Shown piece by piece: positions 1 through 9,377 of a DNA stretch of 64,000 nt. How positions within the stretch are numbered: position 1 is the first letter of the stretch; each line of letters opens with the position of its first letter. Made by a program: the position numbers and the translations under genes. The notes beneath the pieces are model-generated. The model made no database searches. It was not told the DNA's origin and saw only the letters and a list, made by a program, of their open reading frames with translations. This DNA is from Reinekea sp. G2M2-21 (lineage in GTDB: Bacteria > Pseudomonadota > Gammaproteobacteria > Pseudomonadales > Natronospirillaceae): the NCBI RefSeq assembly GCF_015687175.1, contig NZ_JADPQG010000007.1, forward strand, positions 175,626 through 239,625, in the 5' to 3' direction.

Positions 1-3000
1 CAAGTCTCGATGGATGACAGTGAATATCTGTTAGAAACTCTGTTTCGTGGTGCATCTGAGCTTGGTACATTCTTTTCAGTAAACCGTGACCTCAGTAAAT
101 CTGAATTTGAGTATGAACAAGATCCGAAATACGAAGCCCGGGACCTAGAAATTGGTGATAAATTCGCCATGGCTTTGCAAGCGTTGGGTCGATTTAGTGG
201 TGAAGTGAGTGGTACTTTGTCTGCTGTTACAGAGCGCTATCGCGATGCAAATGAAGCTTTCAGGTACACCAGTATTCCTGAAGGTCAGCCAACTTCAGTG
301 TCGGGAACAAATTTCGGAAGCTTGAATCACCAACTCTGTAAACTGTTCACTCTGCTCATTAACTTGGATGCGACGGTTGATAAGGCAATTGCCGACTATC
401 GGGATGGTAAGCGAAGTGTTATCGCACTAGACTCGACTGCCGAAACGATTGTCAAAACTTACATGGCTGAGATTCAAACAGCTGCCCAGGTTAAAGAGAT
501 GCACGAAAAGGGATCGGATCAAAAAACCTTAGAAAAGCTGGACATGAGCTATCAGCAAGCGCTGAATGTTCTCGATGGCGTCAAAATCGAAGGGTCGAGT
601 TTAATACTGCCCTACGAAATGGATGCCAGGGACGCGTTAACCAGAACGCTCGACCGAATGCAGTGGGTGACTGAGCGCCGATCAGGTATGCCGTCTGAGG
701 TGCGCAACGTTTTCGAGATTGCGGCAGAGCAAGCAAAGAGCGAAGTTGAAAACAGTCGTTCTTTCAAATTGATGGAGCCTACAGAGAAGGAAATGGCGAT
801 TTCAGAAGCCATTAAGATGGCTCACGACAAGCTCAATCGGTTCATCGATTCTATCCGTGACGCAATTCATGAGATCGGTCCGGCACTGCCAATTTCTCCC
901 ATTGACTATTTGCGTGATCGGTTGAGTGAGGCCGGTATGAATGTCGGTGAAATGTCCGGTCGGCAGTTGGGAATAAAAGTAGGCAATGGCCAGACAGTGA
1001 TTTCCAAATTGCCTAGGTTGGACAAAAACCGTCTAAAAGCGCGGTTTAACCATAAGTCGCCGCAAGACAAAGACAGGGTTGATTGTTTGATTCTGACTCG
1101 GACAGGCGCGTCTGGTTTGTCTGTGCATGACTCTATCACCAACAAATACCATGCCCAGCGCTCCATGATTTTTGCTCAGCTACCGGATGATGTGAATACA
1201 TTCTTGCAGTTCGGTGGGCGCGTTGATCGTGCTGGACAGATTACCGATCCAAAGGTTGTATTGATTGGTAGTGGCCTGCTATTTCCCAAGAAGGCAATTG
1301 CTTCCATGGTTCGTAAGTTGCAGCAAAGTGGTGCGGCGACCATGGGGAATCGTGACGGGAGTCGGAAACTACCAGAATCTCCGGACTATTTCAACGTCAT
1401 TGGCGACAAGGCGGCTTACGATTTATTAGTCGACAACCCTGACATATTGCAACTGTTCGCCGAAGGGGGCATGAGAGCAGCTCAGGACATACAAACTCGA
1501 TTGGCTGGCACAGAAGTGAGAGGTGATCCGAGATTTGATTCCATGGATGATCTCGCCAAGAAGCTTGTCGCATACACGTCCATTATGACTCAGGACCAAG
1601 GGGTTCGAGTTGCCAATGAACTCGAGTCACGTTATACCGCGTTGTTTGATGAGCTGGCGCGTATCGGCCTCAATCCACTGGTAACCAAAAAAATTGATGG
1701 AAATGCAGAAATTGTCCGGAGTGAAAAAGTTCATGCCGCGATCTCGGTACTACCAGATGGTCGTGACGATCCTTTCAGTGGTGACGTGCACCAGGCGGTT
1801 ATTCGAATTGAAGAACCCGTTCGTTCTGACCCCATTGAAGAAGTCGAGATTGAGGTGGCCTCGGGTGGCTATTTCTGCCGTCGAAGCGAACTCATGGAGC
1901 ACCTAGATGTCAAGAAAGGAGAAACACTGCACAAGGTTGCCGATGCGCTGCTGACTCGAAAACAGGCTTTGTTAGCCCGATTCGTATCAAAAGAGGACGT
2001 CGACCAGGCAATCAAAGAGTTCGGCCGGGCTGAAACCGATGCTGAGAACAAATTTAATGCGGTTCAGGTTGCAATGGCACGTGATAATTCGCGGGTCAAA
2101 GACGTCAATCAGCGGTTGGATTACTTGTCTTCAACCTTGCGGAATATGGGGGTTGGTTACACCGTAGAACTGCCATCTGAATATTCTGAGGAAAGGGTGA
2201 GAGGTGTTATTCGGGATATATTACCGCCAGATACATTGTCGACGATTGCGACCCTATCGGCATGGCGGATTAAAATAGCTATTCCAAATGAAGGTCACAT
2301 TAATCATCCACTCTCACACCTCCATGAATTAAATGCAGAGTTTAGGCCGGAGTACTGGAAAGTGAATGGGCTATATGAAGCACTTCGCGATCAGACCTCT
2401 GTGAGCCGAAGTCGTGAGCGAAATGCGCTTCTTGGGAATCAAATTACGGGGATGATCAACTACACAAACCTTGCACGTCATGCGAGCACGGCGCGTGGTT
2501 CGATTGGAGGCCATGAGCAAGCAATGATGCTTCTCCCGTACAACTTGGATGCTAAGAATCTGCCAGCGAATACAAGACCGAAGTTGTCTGGGATGAAGGC
2601 GGTTCTTGATTTTGTGGAAGATCAAATGAGGAAAGGCGGTTCAAAACCGCTAAAGGTTCACACGGCGCCATTGCCGAATCAAGATAAGCATGGTGCTTAT
2701 CTGCCTCAAACCACCATAAAGATTAACGATGGCAAGGTTGCCTTGCACGTTCCAAAGAGTGTGATGGATAGTGATTCTGAGATCTATCGGGATAAAGAAC
2801 TTCGGGAACTGGCCCAGCGGGACTTTGCTGGGTTAGATGACTACATGTTAACCACTTTCCGGTATGATGACCTACCAGCGTTAGTTAAACGATTAATGGG
2901 CCACCATCGTAAGAGTTTTTATGCACCTATAGAGTTCAGGGCGGATGTGGCAATCCTCAATGAAAATAGTAAAATCTTGGTTGAAGAGGCATATCGTAGC

Positions 3001-3264
3001 TCTAGTTTTGAGTCTCGCTTAGGGATTCCGGCGGACCTTGCTTCGAAAGACTTGGTGGCAGCGACTACGATGCTGCTTGCCGCAGACTCCGTCATGACTG
3101 ACAATGCGAAAGAAAAGGTCCTTCACGCTGGAAAGACGGAGTCTAATTCGAAGAGGGCTATGCCATCGGTTGAAGAGGTCATGGCTGATAATGTTGAAGA
3201 ATATGACCTGTTTGCCGATTATGATGAAGAATTAAACCAGCAGGCAGTAGGTAAAATAAGGTAG
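1..3264 (+). CDS. Strawberry-notch-type superfamily 2 helicase, C-terminal part (cut by window edge)
   Basis: The reading frame is open from the first base, so the N-terminus, including any Walker A/B ATPase lobe, lies upstream of the window. Numbering from the ATG at position 10, the helicase C-terminal lobe is visible: a motif IV-like stretch RSVIALDST near residues 135-143, a motif V-like TGASGLSVHD near 365, and motif VI FGGRVDRAGQ near 400. This spacing and the wording match the C-terminal domain of strawberry-notch helicases found in large polyvalent proteins of plasmids, ICEs and phages. The roughly 650 residues after the helicase lobe match nothing I recognise. It most likely remodels or protects DNA of the element that carries it. 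The next gene follows after 5 bases, so they are probably co-transcribed. Confidence 0.75.
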   Translation, partial: QVSMDDSEYLLETLFRGASELGTFFSVNRDLSKSEFEYEQDPKYEARDLEIGDKFAMALQALGRFSGEVSGTLSAVTERYRDANEAFRYTSIPEGQPTSVSGTNFGSLNHQLCKLFTLLINLDATVDKAIADYRDGKRSVIALDSTAETIVKTYMAEIQTAAQVKEMHEKGSDQKTLEKLDMSYQQALNVLDGVKIEGSSLILPYEMDARDALTRTLDRMQWVTERRSGMPSEVRNVFEIAAEQAKSEVENSRSFKLMEPTEKEMAISEAIKMAHDKLNRFIDSIRDAIHEIGPALPISPIDYLRDRLSEAGMNVGEMSGRQLGIKVGNGQTVISKLPRLDKNRLKARFNHKSPQDKDRVDCLILTRTGASGLSVHDSITNKYHAQRSMIFAQLPDDVNTFLQFGGRVDRAGQITDPKVVLIGSGLLFPKKAIASMVRKLQQSGAATMGNRDGSRKLPESPDYFNVIGDKAAYDLLVDNPDILQLFAEGGMRAAQDIQTRLAGTEVRGDPRFDSMDDLAKKLVAYTSIMTQDQGVRVANELESRYTALFDELARIGLNPLVTKKIDGNAEIVRSEKVHAAISVLPDGRDDPFSGDVHQAVIRIEEPVRSDPIEEVEIEVASGGYFCRRSELMEHLDVKKGETLHKVADALLTRKQALLARFVSKEDVDQAIKEFGRAETDAENKFNAVQVAMARDNSRVKDVNQRLDYLSSTLRNMGVGYTVELPSEYSEERVRGVIRDILPPDTLSTIATLSAWRIKIAIPNEGHINHPLSHLHELNAEFRPEYWKVNGLYEALRDQTSVSRSRERNALLGNQITGMINYTNLARHASTARGSIGGHEQAMMLLPYNLDAKNLPANTRPKLSGMKAVLDFVEDQMRKGGSKPLKVHTAPLPNQDKHGAYLPQTTIKINDGKVALHVPKSVMDSDSEIYRDKELRELAQRDFAGLDDYMLTTFRYDDLPALVKRLMGHHRKSFYAPIEFRADVAILNENSKILVEEAYRSSSFESRLGIPADLASKDLVAATTMLLAADSVMTDNAKEKVLHAGKTESNSKRAMPSVEEVMADNVEEYDLFADYDEELNQQAVGKIR

Positions 3265-3269
3265 CTTTA

Positions 3270-4076
3270 ATGACACAGATGCAAAGTATGTCGCCCCGTC
3301 GATACATCCTTCCAGACAAGGTGTTGTTGGCCGTTGAGAAGTCGATGAGCGCGCACAAGATTCAGCCGCGTGAATTCTACTATGCGACCTCGAACCTTAT
3401 TGCGAACTGGATACTGTCTAGCCGTAATACCAAGGTGTATGAGGCTGTACTGAAAATGCACAATTCATGGGAGCCGGTATTGAGTGCGCCGGTACGAATG
3501 ACCGGACGCTACACTCACCCTGAAAACGGTAAGCAGGAGATTGTGACCGACATCTTCAATCCAACTAAAGAATTTCAGAAGTGGATTACGCGGTTTGGTA
3601 TTGAGCATCTTGAAGAGCATTTAGAGCCCATATTCCCACCAATGCCCGATCACAAGCAAAATGAGTTTCGTAGATTGGTGTTGGCACATACCGATACCTA
3701 CGTGCAACGTTACGCAGGTATCAAAGAATTCTCCAACACAATGGTTGAGTGGTTCTTAACTTCGCCAAAAGAGCCTGAGCACAAGGATCGTCGATTTGGC
3801 CATTTGCTTGCGAGATGGGATTATCGAATTATTGAATGGATTGAAGAAGAATCCCCGCCAGTTTTGGTTCATGCTCTTTATACGCCTTTATCCCGTACTC
3901 GACACCAGGTTAGCGGGTCATCAAACCGGCAAGGCTTAACGGTTGGTCTTTATCGTCATCCTGAAACAAAAGAAGAAGTACGATACCTCGGCGGCCAACG
4001 TCCAGTCATGCTTCAGAACTGGGTTGATGAGTCCGGACTTGCGAATGTAATTCAATGGAAGGTTATTGGTGATTGA
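3270..4076 (+). CDS. Hypothetical protein (268 aa)
   Basis: No family recognised. The protein is soluble-looking, rich in Arg, Glu and aromatic residues, without signal peptide, membrane segment or obvious catalytic motif. It starts five bases after the helicase stop, with a weak AAGG upstream of the ATG; Met 4 or Met 7 could also serve as start. It overlaps the following gene, so it belongs to the same forward operon as the helicase. Its job is probably linked to the maintenance or transfer of that element, but this is inference from position only. Confidence 0.65.
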   Translation: MTQMQSMSPRRYILPDKVLLAVEKSMSAHKIQPREFYYATSNLIANWILSSRNTKVYEAVLKMHNSWEPVLSAPVRMTGRYTHPENGKQEIVTDIFNPTKEFQKWITRFGIEHLEEHLEPIFPPMPDHKQNEFRRLVLAHTDTYVQRYAGIKEFSNTMVEWFLTSPKEPEHKDRRFGHLLARWDYRIIEWIEEESPPVLVHALYTPLSRTRHQVSGSSNRQGLTVGLYRHPETKEEVRYLGGQRPVMLQNWVDESGLANVIQWKVIGD

Positions 4077-4614
4077 TACGCCGGTAGCATGGAAGTTTAC
4101 CGGTAAAGTTGTCGACTTCGCCGGTGATGCTCATTTCTGCGCCTATTGTGGCGATCGTCATCTTCGCTTTGGGTACCAGGTTTCAACTGGTCAAAAACCT
4201 CACTATGCATATCTAGGTTTTGATTGTTTACTGAAGCATGGGTTTCGACTGGGGGAATATGACTATCAAACCCTTTCAGAAAAAAAATCCAGTCTTCAGA
4301 CTGATGCTACTAGAAGGGCGACTTTGCGAGAGTTAATCAGATTGAATGCATCTCTGGAATCTTCGGGTGATCTATCGTTTCGAAGACTCATAAAGAGCTT
4401 TAAGCACTATGGGCGTTTCTCCCCTCGGCAAGCAGTGTTTCTGGTAAAAGTTGTAAAGAGTAAGAATTATCATTTTCCCCTCGCACTGATCAATATAACC
4501 ACGAAAGAAAACCAACATCGTGAGCAACTTGCTGCAATGAGCGAGAAGGATGCTTCGGTGATTCGTCCGTTGCTTACTGTGTCGCAAATGCGTTGGATCA
4601 CTACTGACGCATGA
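4069..4614 (+). CDS. Hypothetical protein with N-terminal zinc-knuckle-like CxxC
   Basis: I place the start at GTG 4069, which overlaps the previous stop and has GGAAGG six bases upstream; TTG 4066 is the alternative. Near residue 25 there is a CAYCG pair of cysteines, followed about 28 residues later by FDCLLKHG, which could complete a small zinc-binding site. The rest is basic and helical. It is translationally coupled to the gene before it. The family is unknown; a nucleic-acid-binding accessory protein of the element is a reasonable guess. Confidence 0.6.
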   Translation: MIDTPVAWKFTGKVVDFAGDAHFCAYCGDRHLRFGYQVSTGQKPHYAYLGFDCLLKHGFRLGEYDYQTLSEKKSSLQTDATRRATLRELIRLNASLESSGDLSFRRLIKSFKHYGRFSPRQAVFLVKVVKSKNYHFPLALINITTKENQHREQLAAMSEKDASVIRPLLTVSQMRWITTDA

Positions 4615-4721
4615 TCGCGCTCTACTACGGAAATTCTCTCATTTTTTGTTGACTGGTTAACAAGAGTCAATACACTAAACCTAAATGGCACTTTAATTGC
4701 TTGAATGAAGGGAGTGTGTGA

Positions 4722-5225
4722 GTGACGCCAGAAGAGAAGAACTTGGTCGAAGAGGCCAAGCGTATCTTAAATCGTGAACTTGAAACGACACCGTTGAATG
4801 CCGACATGACGGTTCGCGATTTATTACGTCTTAATGTTGGCTTATGCACAACTGAGCAGTTTGGTGTCGTGTTGCTGGACTTCAATAGCCGCGTACTGGA
4901 AGTCACGACGCTGTTTTACGGTGGAGTGAAGGACGTGGCCGTCGATTTAAGAAAACTGTGTGGTTATGTCCTGACCTCGCGCGCGCATAAAGTAATTCTC
5001 TGGCACAATCATCCATCGTTGAGCAAGCAGTTTTCTAAAGAAGATTTAGTGTTGACGCGTGCGATCAGTGAGCGTCTCGCGCTTTTTGATGTGGAGGTGG
5101 TAGACCACTATCTGGTAACCACCACAATTAACAGCTTACGAAGCAGTGTTAACTGGCCTGGTGGAGTTCCGGAAAGTCGAATTCCGCCAACAGAGGCTGT
5201 TGCCGCATCATATGAGTTTGTTTGA
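4722..5225 (+). CDS. RadC-like JAB/JAMM-domain protein
   Basis: The 167-residue protein contains the RadC/JAMM signature: H95-N-H97-P-S followed by D108, then a DHYLV motif near the C-terminus, the three metal ligands expected of the MPN+ fold. It lacks the N-terminal helix-hairpin-helix part of full-length RadC (about 220 residues), as is usual for the short versions on plasmids and islands. Start GTG 4722 has GGGAG upstream. The molecular function of RadC-like proteins is not settled; they are markers of mobile DNA. It follows the helicase operon after 107 bases and may have its own promoter. Confidence 0.85.
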   Translation: MTPEEKNLVEEAKRILNRELETTPLNADMTVRDLLRLNVGLCTTEQFGVVLLDFNSRVLEVTTLFYGGVKDVAVDLRKLCGYVLTSRAHKVILWHNHPSLSKQFSKEDLVLTRAISERLALFDVEVVDHYLVTTTINSLRSSVNWPGGVPESRIPPTEAVAASYEFV

Positions 5226-5490
5226 ACACAGGAGACTTTTCAGTATGAATTTTGAATGTGGCGCTGTTTACTCCAGAACGCAATGTTTTGGAAGTTAATA
5301 TACAAGCTTTAGATCCGTCTTCACTTACATAAAGTAGATCCCCGTTGGGCAGGATATGCGGCTCTCCATAGAGATTTCCAAGGAATTCTGAAAAACTAAC
5401 AGGTGCGTGAATAGTGGCTTGGCTGCCTTCGATTGCTACCCGGACGTACGGTTTGATGTATTGGAGCACAGCAAGATCAATAGTATCCAT
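5149..5490 (-). CDS. Hypothetical protein (113 aa), convergent with the RadC-like gene
   Basis: Convergent with and overlapping the 3' end of the RadC-like gene by 77 bases, which is unusual and lowers confidence. The first 80 residues read like a folded small protein (alternating hydrophobics, no low complexity); the last 25 are antisense to radC and could be a read-through tail after loss of the original stop. No signal peptide and no known motif. It may be a decayed gene rather than a working one. Confidence 0.4.
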   Translation of the reverse strand: MDTIDLAVLQYIKPYVRVAIEGSQATIHAPVSFSEFLGNLYGEPHILPNGDLLYVSEDGSKACILTSKTLRSGVNSATFKIHTEKSPVFKQTHMMRQQPLLAEFDFPELHQAS

Positions 5491-5676
5491 TGTGTGTTTG
5501 GTCTCTATATAGCTAAAGTGTCTTTATTTAGAATCTTCATTTTTTATTATGAAGCTAAATCTTTATAATGATAATTAGCATACTTAAGATTAGGATTATT
5601 TTCAAAATATTTTGTGAATTAATTGTTTTGTATGTTTTTTGATCAATTTGACAATCGTTAGAGTATTTTGAGGAAA

Positions 5677-5702
5677 TAAAAAAAACCGCCAAGAAGGCGG
5701 TT
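5677..5702 (-). terminator. Rho-independent terminator of the lipoprotein operon
   Basis: A 7-bp perfect stem (AACCGCC / GGCGGTT) with a 5-base loop, followed on the reverse strand by a run of T (the A-run at 5677-5683). It lies 20 bases downstream of the reverse-strand lipoprotein gene. Confidence 0.85.
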
Positions 5703-5722
5703 CTTATTGCAAGATTTCTCAG

Positions 5723-6247
5723 TTACCGCTTTACATGTGGATTGTCGAAGTCGACATTGTAGTCCCGGTTAGCGGCAACAGAATTGAAATCTGAAAGGTA
5801 GAGTTGACCGTTTGCAGTCACAAATGAGCCATATCGCCATTCACTTAATTGATCAAGGTAAAAATCTACTTCTGTGCCGTATATGCCAGATTCTAGTAAC
5901 TTTTGATCTGCTATTTGGTAGTCGCCGCCAAAGCCAATACTTTCTGTAGTGGAGCTAATGATGCAATTCGAGTCTTCAAAATAATCAGTAGAATTATTGA
6001 ATTCTCCGGCTGCATCAAAGGTAAAGGATTCCGATCGATATTCTCCCTCGAACTCTTCGCAGGCTGTGTACCATGTTCCACTTAAGGTTGACATGATTTC
6101 GGCGCGTTCAGCATCGGTCAGAAGTCTTGTTTCTGGCTTGGGAACGTCTTTGCCACCATTGTCTTCTACTTTTGGAGGCGCTTCGCCTTCGCATCCTACA
6201 AGAAAGAGGACTGATGAGGCAAAGATCGATAGGGTGACTTTTTTCAT
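5723..6247 (-). CDS. Lipoprotein, last gene of a four-gene operon
   Basis: Starts with a typical lipoprotein signal (MKKVTLSIF...LFLVGC) with the lipidated Cys at residue 19. A disordered linker follows, containing GGKDVP, and then a domain of about 120 residues rich in aromatic and acidic residues with paired cysteines. No family recognised. The ATG overlaps the upstream membrane-protein gene by four bases, and a strong terminator closes the operon. The same GGKDVP linker occurs in another lipoprotein at 23.9 kb, which hints at a shared lineage-specific export or linker module. Confidence 0.8.
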   Translation of the reverse strand: MKKVTLSIFASSVLFLVGCEGEAPPKVEDNGGKDVPKPETRLLTDAERAEIMSTLSGTWYTACEEFEGEYRSESFTFDAAGEFNNSTDYFEDSNCIISSTTESIGFGGDYQIADQKLLESGIYGTEVDFYLDQLSEWRYGSFVTANGQLYLSDFNSVAANRDYNVDFDNPHVKR

Positions 6248-6813
6248 GAGATTGGTTCTCCGTTGGTCAATTCAAATACTTGCTGATTTGCTCTTCGTTT
6301 TAGTAAGGGCAGAAATGCCACCCAAAATATACAGCCGATCCATGTCAGGAAGAGTGTCCTTATTGGAGGCTTAAGAGATCGGGCTTCACAACAACAAATG
6401 AGGCGCGCTACTTTGTACATCATCGAAAAATACAAGGGGATGGCAACAAGAGAAGATATGATTCCCAAGTCGTACCAAAATACTTCATGTGTCTTCATCG
6501 CCAGAGGTATAGATATTTGCTGATAAATGTTTAACGCCACAAACGTTACTATAATAATCCCGACTGGCCAGAATTTAATGTTCTCGCTCAAAGGGATGCA
6601 CTTGTAAAGTTCAATAGCGATGGCGCCGAGAAATAAAGATAGTGCGACTGTTTGGACTGATCCGCTTAAAGCTACGGCTAAAGCATGTGCCCATGAGCCA
6701 ATGACAGATCCATCAATCGTATTAAGCCAATAGAAGCATACCTGAGTTAAGACGTATGGCAGAATCAAGAAGGCGTACCACCACAGGCTATGTATTTTCA
6801 GAAGCTTACTCAT
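6244..6813 (-). CDS. Multi-pass membrane protein
   Basis: 189 residues with about five hydrophobic segments (near 10-28, 40-62, 78-95, 110-130 and 150-168), so an integral inner-membrane protein. No recognised domain. Both ends overlap neighbours by four bases (ATGA type), so translation is coupled to the genes on either side and the products probably work together at the envelope. Confidence 0.75.
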   Translation of the reverse strand: MSKLLKIHSLWWYAFLILPYVLTQVCFYWLNTIDGSVIGSWAHALAVALSGSVQTVALSLFLGAIAIELYKCIPLSENIKFWPVGIIIVTFVALNIYQQISIPLAMKTHEVFWYDLGIISSLVAIPLYFSMMYKVARLICCCEARSLKPPIRTLFLTWIGCIFWVAFLPLLKRRANQQVFELTNGEPIS

Positions 6814-7301
6814 TTTGTCGCACCTTGTATGCTATCCTTTTTGTCGTGATCTTTGACTTGCTCCTTTGGTGTTTGCTTTGGTCTTCCCGAGTCGCTAATT
6901 GTATCCGCTAGGTCCATGTCCTCGATGTCTACAATAGTTTCATCAGATAGAAGTGAGATTGCCAGTCGGTCTTTGCGCATTATCATTCGCAATATGACAT
7001 GGCGCTCCTCGTTGCTCAATTGAGTGAGGTGCCCACCAATTATGCGTAATGCACAAATTGACTGCATCTCGTATTTAAGAAGCAGAACGATGGCTGAACA
7101 GCTCAATGCAACAGACAGACCCAATGCTTGACCTGGACTTTGAGAGAGTGGATATACCGCGTAAGTAAAACTGGGCGTCATAAAGATCATCCCAATAATC
7201 ATGACCGTTCGATAAGGTGATTTATATGGCGATCTAGGCTTAAAGCCCTTTGGCATTTTATAGAGGGCTATTAAAACTTTCACTAGCGACCGAATCTTCA
7301 T
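6810..7301 (-). CDS. Membrane protein with cytoplasmic tail
   Basis: 163 residues: a basic N-terminus, two hydrophobic segments (about 31-50 and 56-74), then a charged tail of about 90 residues ending in a Lys/Asp-rich stretch. This is the architecture of a membrane-anchored regulator or coupling protein, but no domain is recognised. It sits two bases after its upstream gene and overlaps its downstream gene by four bases. Confidence 0.75.
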   Translation of the reverse strand: MKIRSLVKVLIALYKMPKGFKPRSPYKSPYRTVMIIGMIFMTPSFTYAVYPLSQSPGQALGLSVALSCSAIVLLLKYEMQSICALRIIGGHLTQLSNEERHVILRMIMRKDRLAISLLSDETIVDIEDMDLADTISDSGRPKQTPKEQVKDHDKKDSIQGATK

Positions 7302-7303
7302 CG

Positions 7304-8014
7304 TTAAAATCGTGGGGTGGCTGAGTAGACTGAACCAATGATCAACCCTTCAGTAGAATTTAACGGGAAAGCGCTCAATCCCGTTTCAAGATCTGGTTCA
7401 ATAAATTTCTGGTTTTGGGGTACAGTTGCAATCATCCCTTTCTTCAATTTCATCTGTATATCCAAGCATTGGGCATTTCGAACAGACTCTAACCAGTCAA
7501 TGCGCTCTTCATGAGCTAATTCTGAATAAAATGGATCTATAGTGAAGACACGTTGGTGTGATACCTTACGTGAATACACCGGGATTTCGAAATGCTGTTC
7601 TATTGGACGCCAACGAACCAAATAGCCTTCAGTACTCAAAAATTTTTCAACGGCATCGATAACAAGCTCGGCAAACACCAGGGTTGTAGCAAGGATGTGG
7701 CAGTTTCGTATGGTGGCGGGGGATTTTGAATCAAATACTATTGGTTCTATCCAGCGTCGATATAACCCCTCAATCGACCAGCCATCATCATCCAATCGAG
7801 TTGGGAGCGCGCCACTTGGAATTTTGTATGTATCCCAGAACGCAGGGCGGTCAGGCCAGAAAACGAGACCGAGCCGATCGGTTAAGACATGAGGCGCGAC
7901 GATGGAATATGGCAACGGGTTCAACCGTGTGTATGGTGCTTGTCGATGCAACTCTATATCCATCTGATTGCTTATCAGAAAGAGATCATCATTGTTTAGC
8001 TTCTGCACGGTCAC
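7304..8014 (-). CDS. Hypothetical soluble protein, first gene of the operon
   Basis: 236 residues, no signal peptide or membrane span, no motif recognised; several Trp-rich short stretches suggest a compact fold. Start GTG 8014 is preceded by GAGGAAAA at a good distance. It leads a tightly packed operon of one soluble protein, two membrane proteins and one lipoprotein, an arrangement that suggests an envelope-associated complex. The upstream region holds a 6-bp dyad (8061-8075) and a copy of the 24-bp repeat. Confidence 0.7.
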   Translation of the reverse strand: MTVQKLNNDDLFLISNQMDIELHRQAPYTRLNPLPYSIVAPHVLTDRLGLVFWPDRPAFWDTYKIPSGALPTRLDDDGWSIEGLYRRWIEPIVFDSKSPATIRNCHILATTLVFAELVIDAVEKFLSTEGYLVRWRPIEQHFEIPVYSRKVSHQRVFTIDPFYSELAHEERIDWLESVRNAQCLDIQMKLKKGMIATVPQNQKFIEPDLETGLSAFPLNSTEGLIIGSVYSATPRF

Positions 8015-8060
8015 GTGTCAGTTTTCCTCGTGATGTTCGAATTTAGCTAGAGCTCATATT

Positions 8061-8075
8061 AGGGCTGCAAGCCCT
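8061..8075. promoter_or_regulatory. Short dyad upstream of the lipoprotein operon
   Basis: AGGGCT, three bases, AGCCCT: a perfect 6+3+6 inverted repeat about 50 bases upstream of the GTG start at 8014. Could be an operator or a small hairpin; no T-run follows. Confidence 0.35.
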
Positions 8076-8078
8076 ATA

Positions 8079-8102
8079 ATGCAAGATCATGTGATACTAT
8101 GG
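8079..8102 (+). repeat. Copy A of a 24-bp intergenic motif
   Basis: Shares the core (R)TGCAAGATSATGT followed by a T/A-rich TAYTATG tail with copies at 15328-15351 and 17537-17560. All three lie in intergenic gaps near gene starts, but in different orientations to those genes, so a simple promoter role is unlikely. Confidence 0.6.
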
Positions 8103-9377
8103 ACATACTATAAGCACCATATATGCCAATTCAACATTTATTTGAGAAAATTTCATATTAAATTTTGATCAGTATTATAAACAGGTGAGCATCAGCGTGA
8201 TTATTATTAGAAAATGGTTAACTAGTTATGGCCAATTGGTGTCAGAATTGAATGTGTAGTAATGGCGCTACACATTCAACGCATTGTTAAGTGCCATGAG
8301 GGGGAGTCAAGGCGCCTATCAACAATTCTTGAATCACTACTGTAATCACGTATTGCCACCGACATATGCCATAGGCAAATGCTAGACAGTTGATAGAGTT
8401 TTTTGAATACATTCTTTTTACTCCTAATTTGCTTTTTTTGTTCGTGTTTATTACCACCTCGACGCTTATACGGTGTAGCAGCATGTTTAAATAAGGCATT
8501 AGCCGCATCTAATAACAATCCCGGTTCATCACCATAACTAACGTTCAAGCAATCGCATTACTGGTCAAATTACTCTCCGCAACTTATTTGGCCCAGGCAA
8601 CCAGTTTATCGATGCAAGACATCGTCATTTTCAAAGGCGACCTGTTGATCGTATCCCGGGTCAGAGAACCCTGCAGGGTTGGCATCGTGGTGGCGGGTCG
8701 GAGCTGATAGGCAACGAGTGCCGAGGACCATACGAGCCGCCTTCGACAATAGCATTCCTTATGATCATTATAATGACAAAGCGATGGTTATCGGCCAAAT
8801 TGTTAACCCTATCGCAGCTTCCTTTATCCGTCAGGTACTGTTAGATAAATTATTTATCACAAAGTTACCAGTAGCAACCAGCAGCCTTATCTCTGGTTAA
8901 CTTTCCGTCTATTTATTCCTGAGAGTGGCTTGTGATGGCGATTCCGAGCGATTCCTTCCCCTTCCTATAGATTCCTAGCGAGGCGGTTGCGTGCAGCGTC
9001 AGTGAGTTGATTAAAGTGGCGCGGTCGAGTTCGAAGGTAGTTTAACCAGAGGGGGAGTAGAAGGGCTCATTATAATGGTAATATTTCTGGTAACTTTGTG
9101 ATAAATACGATATTGTGTGGGCGACGTGAAAATAAAGGGTAGGGCTGTTAATAATGCTTGAGTCGGTCGGCGCGGTCAGTATGATGCGGATTAGGAAGTT
9201 TGCATGTTCTGACATTGTGCCGGTTTTAGGCTTTCGACACCCTAAATATGGTCGCGCCATCCGGTTTTTGGTGTCTTTTGACCGTTTGCAAAGGTTCAGC
9301 GGCAGTAAAACGGAGATAGGTGCCCTTGTTTAAGGTTTTTGACGCGATCAAAGCCCTTTGGAGTGGAGTTGCTAGTC
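8103..9377. other. Long stretch without a convincing gene; decayed DNA
   Basis: About 1.3 kb without an intact gene. A reverse reading frame at 8276-8548 (90 residues) contains a short stretch (YGDEPGLLLDAANALF) faintly like the C-terminal region of IS110-type transposases, but the flanking conserved parts are missing, so I treat it at most as a relic. The stretch also holds the 21-bp inverted repeat described separately and two CATTATAATG palindromes (about 8763 and 9069). Confidence 0.4.
8851..9107. repeat. 21-bp perfect inverted repeat spaced by 215 bp
   Basis: The arm at 8851-8871 (ending AAAGTTACCAG) and the arm at 9087-9107 (beginning CTGGTAACTTT) are perfect reverse complements over 21 bp. 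The interval carries no gene. Could be ends of a small non-autonomous element or a remnant of a larger insertion. Confidence 0.6.

Noticed and set aside
5997..6374. Forward open frame of 125 codons
   Set aside because: Antisense to the lipoprotein and membrane-protein genes, which have signal peptide and coupled starts.
8276..8548. Possible IS110-type transposase end
   Set aside because: Only about 16 residues look similar; the neighbouring conserved blocks are absent, so not called as a gene.
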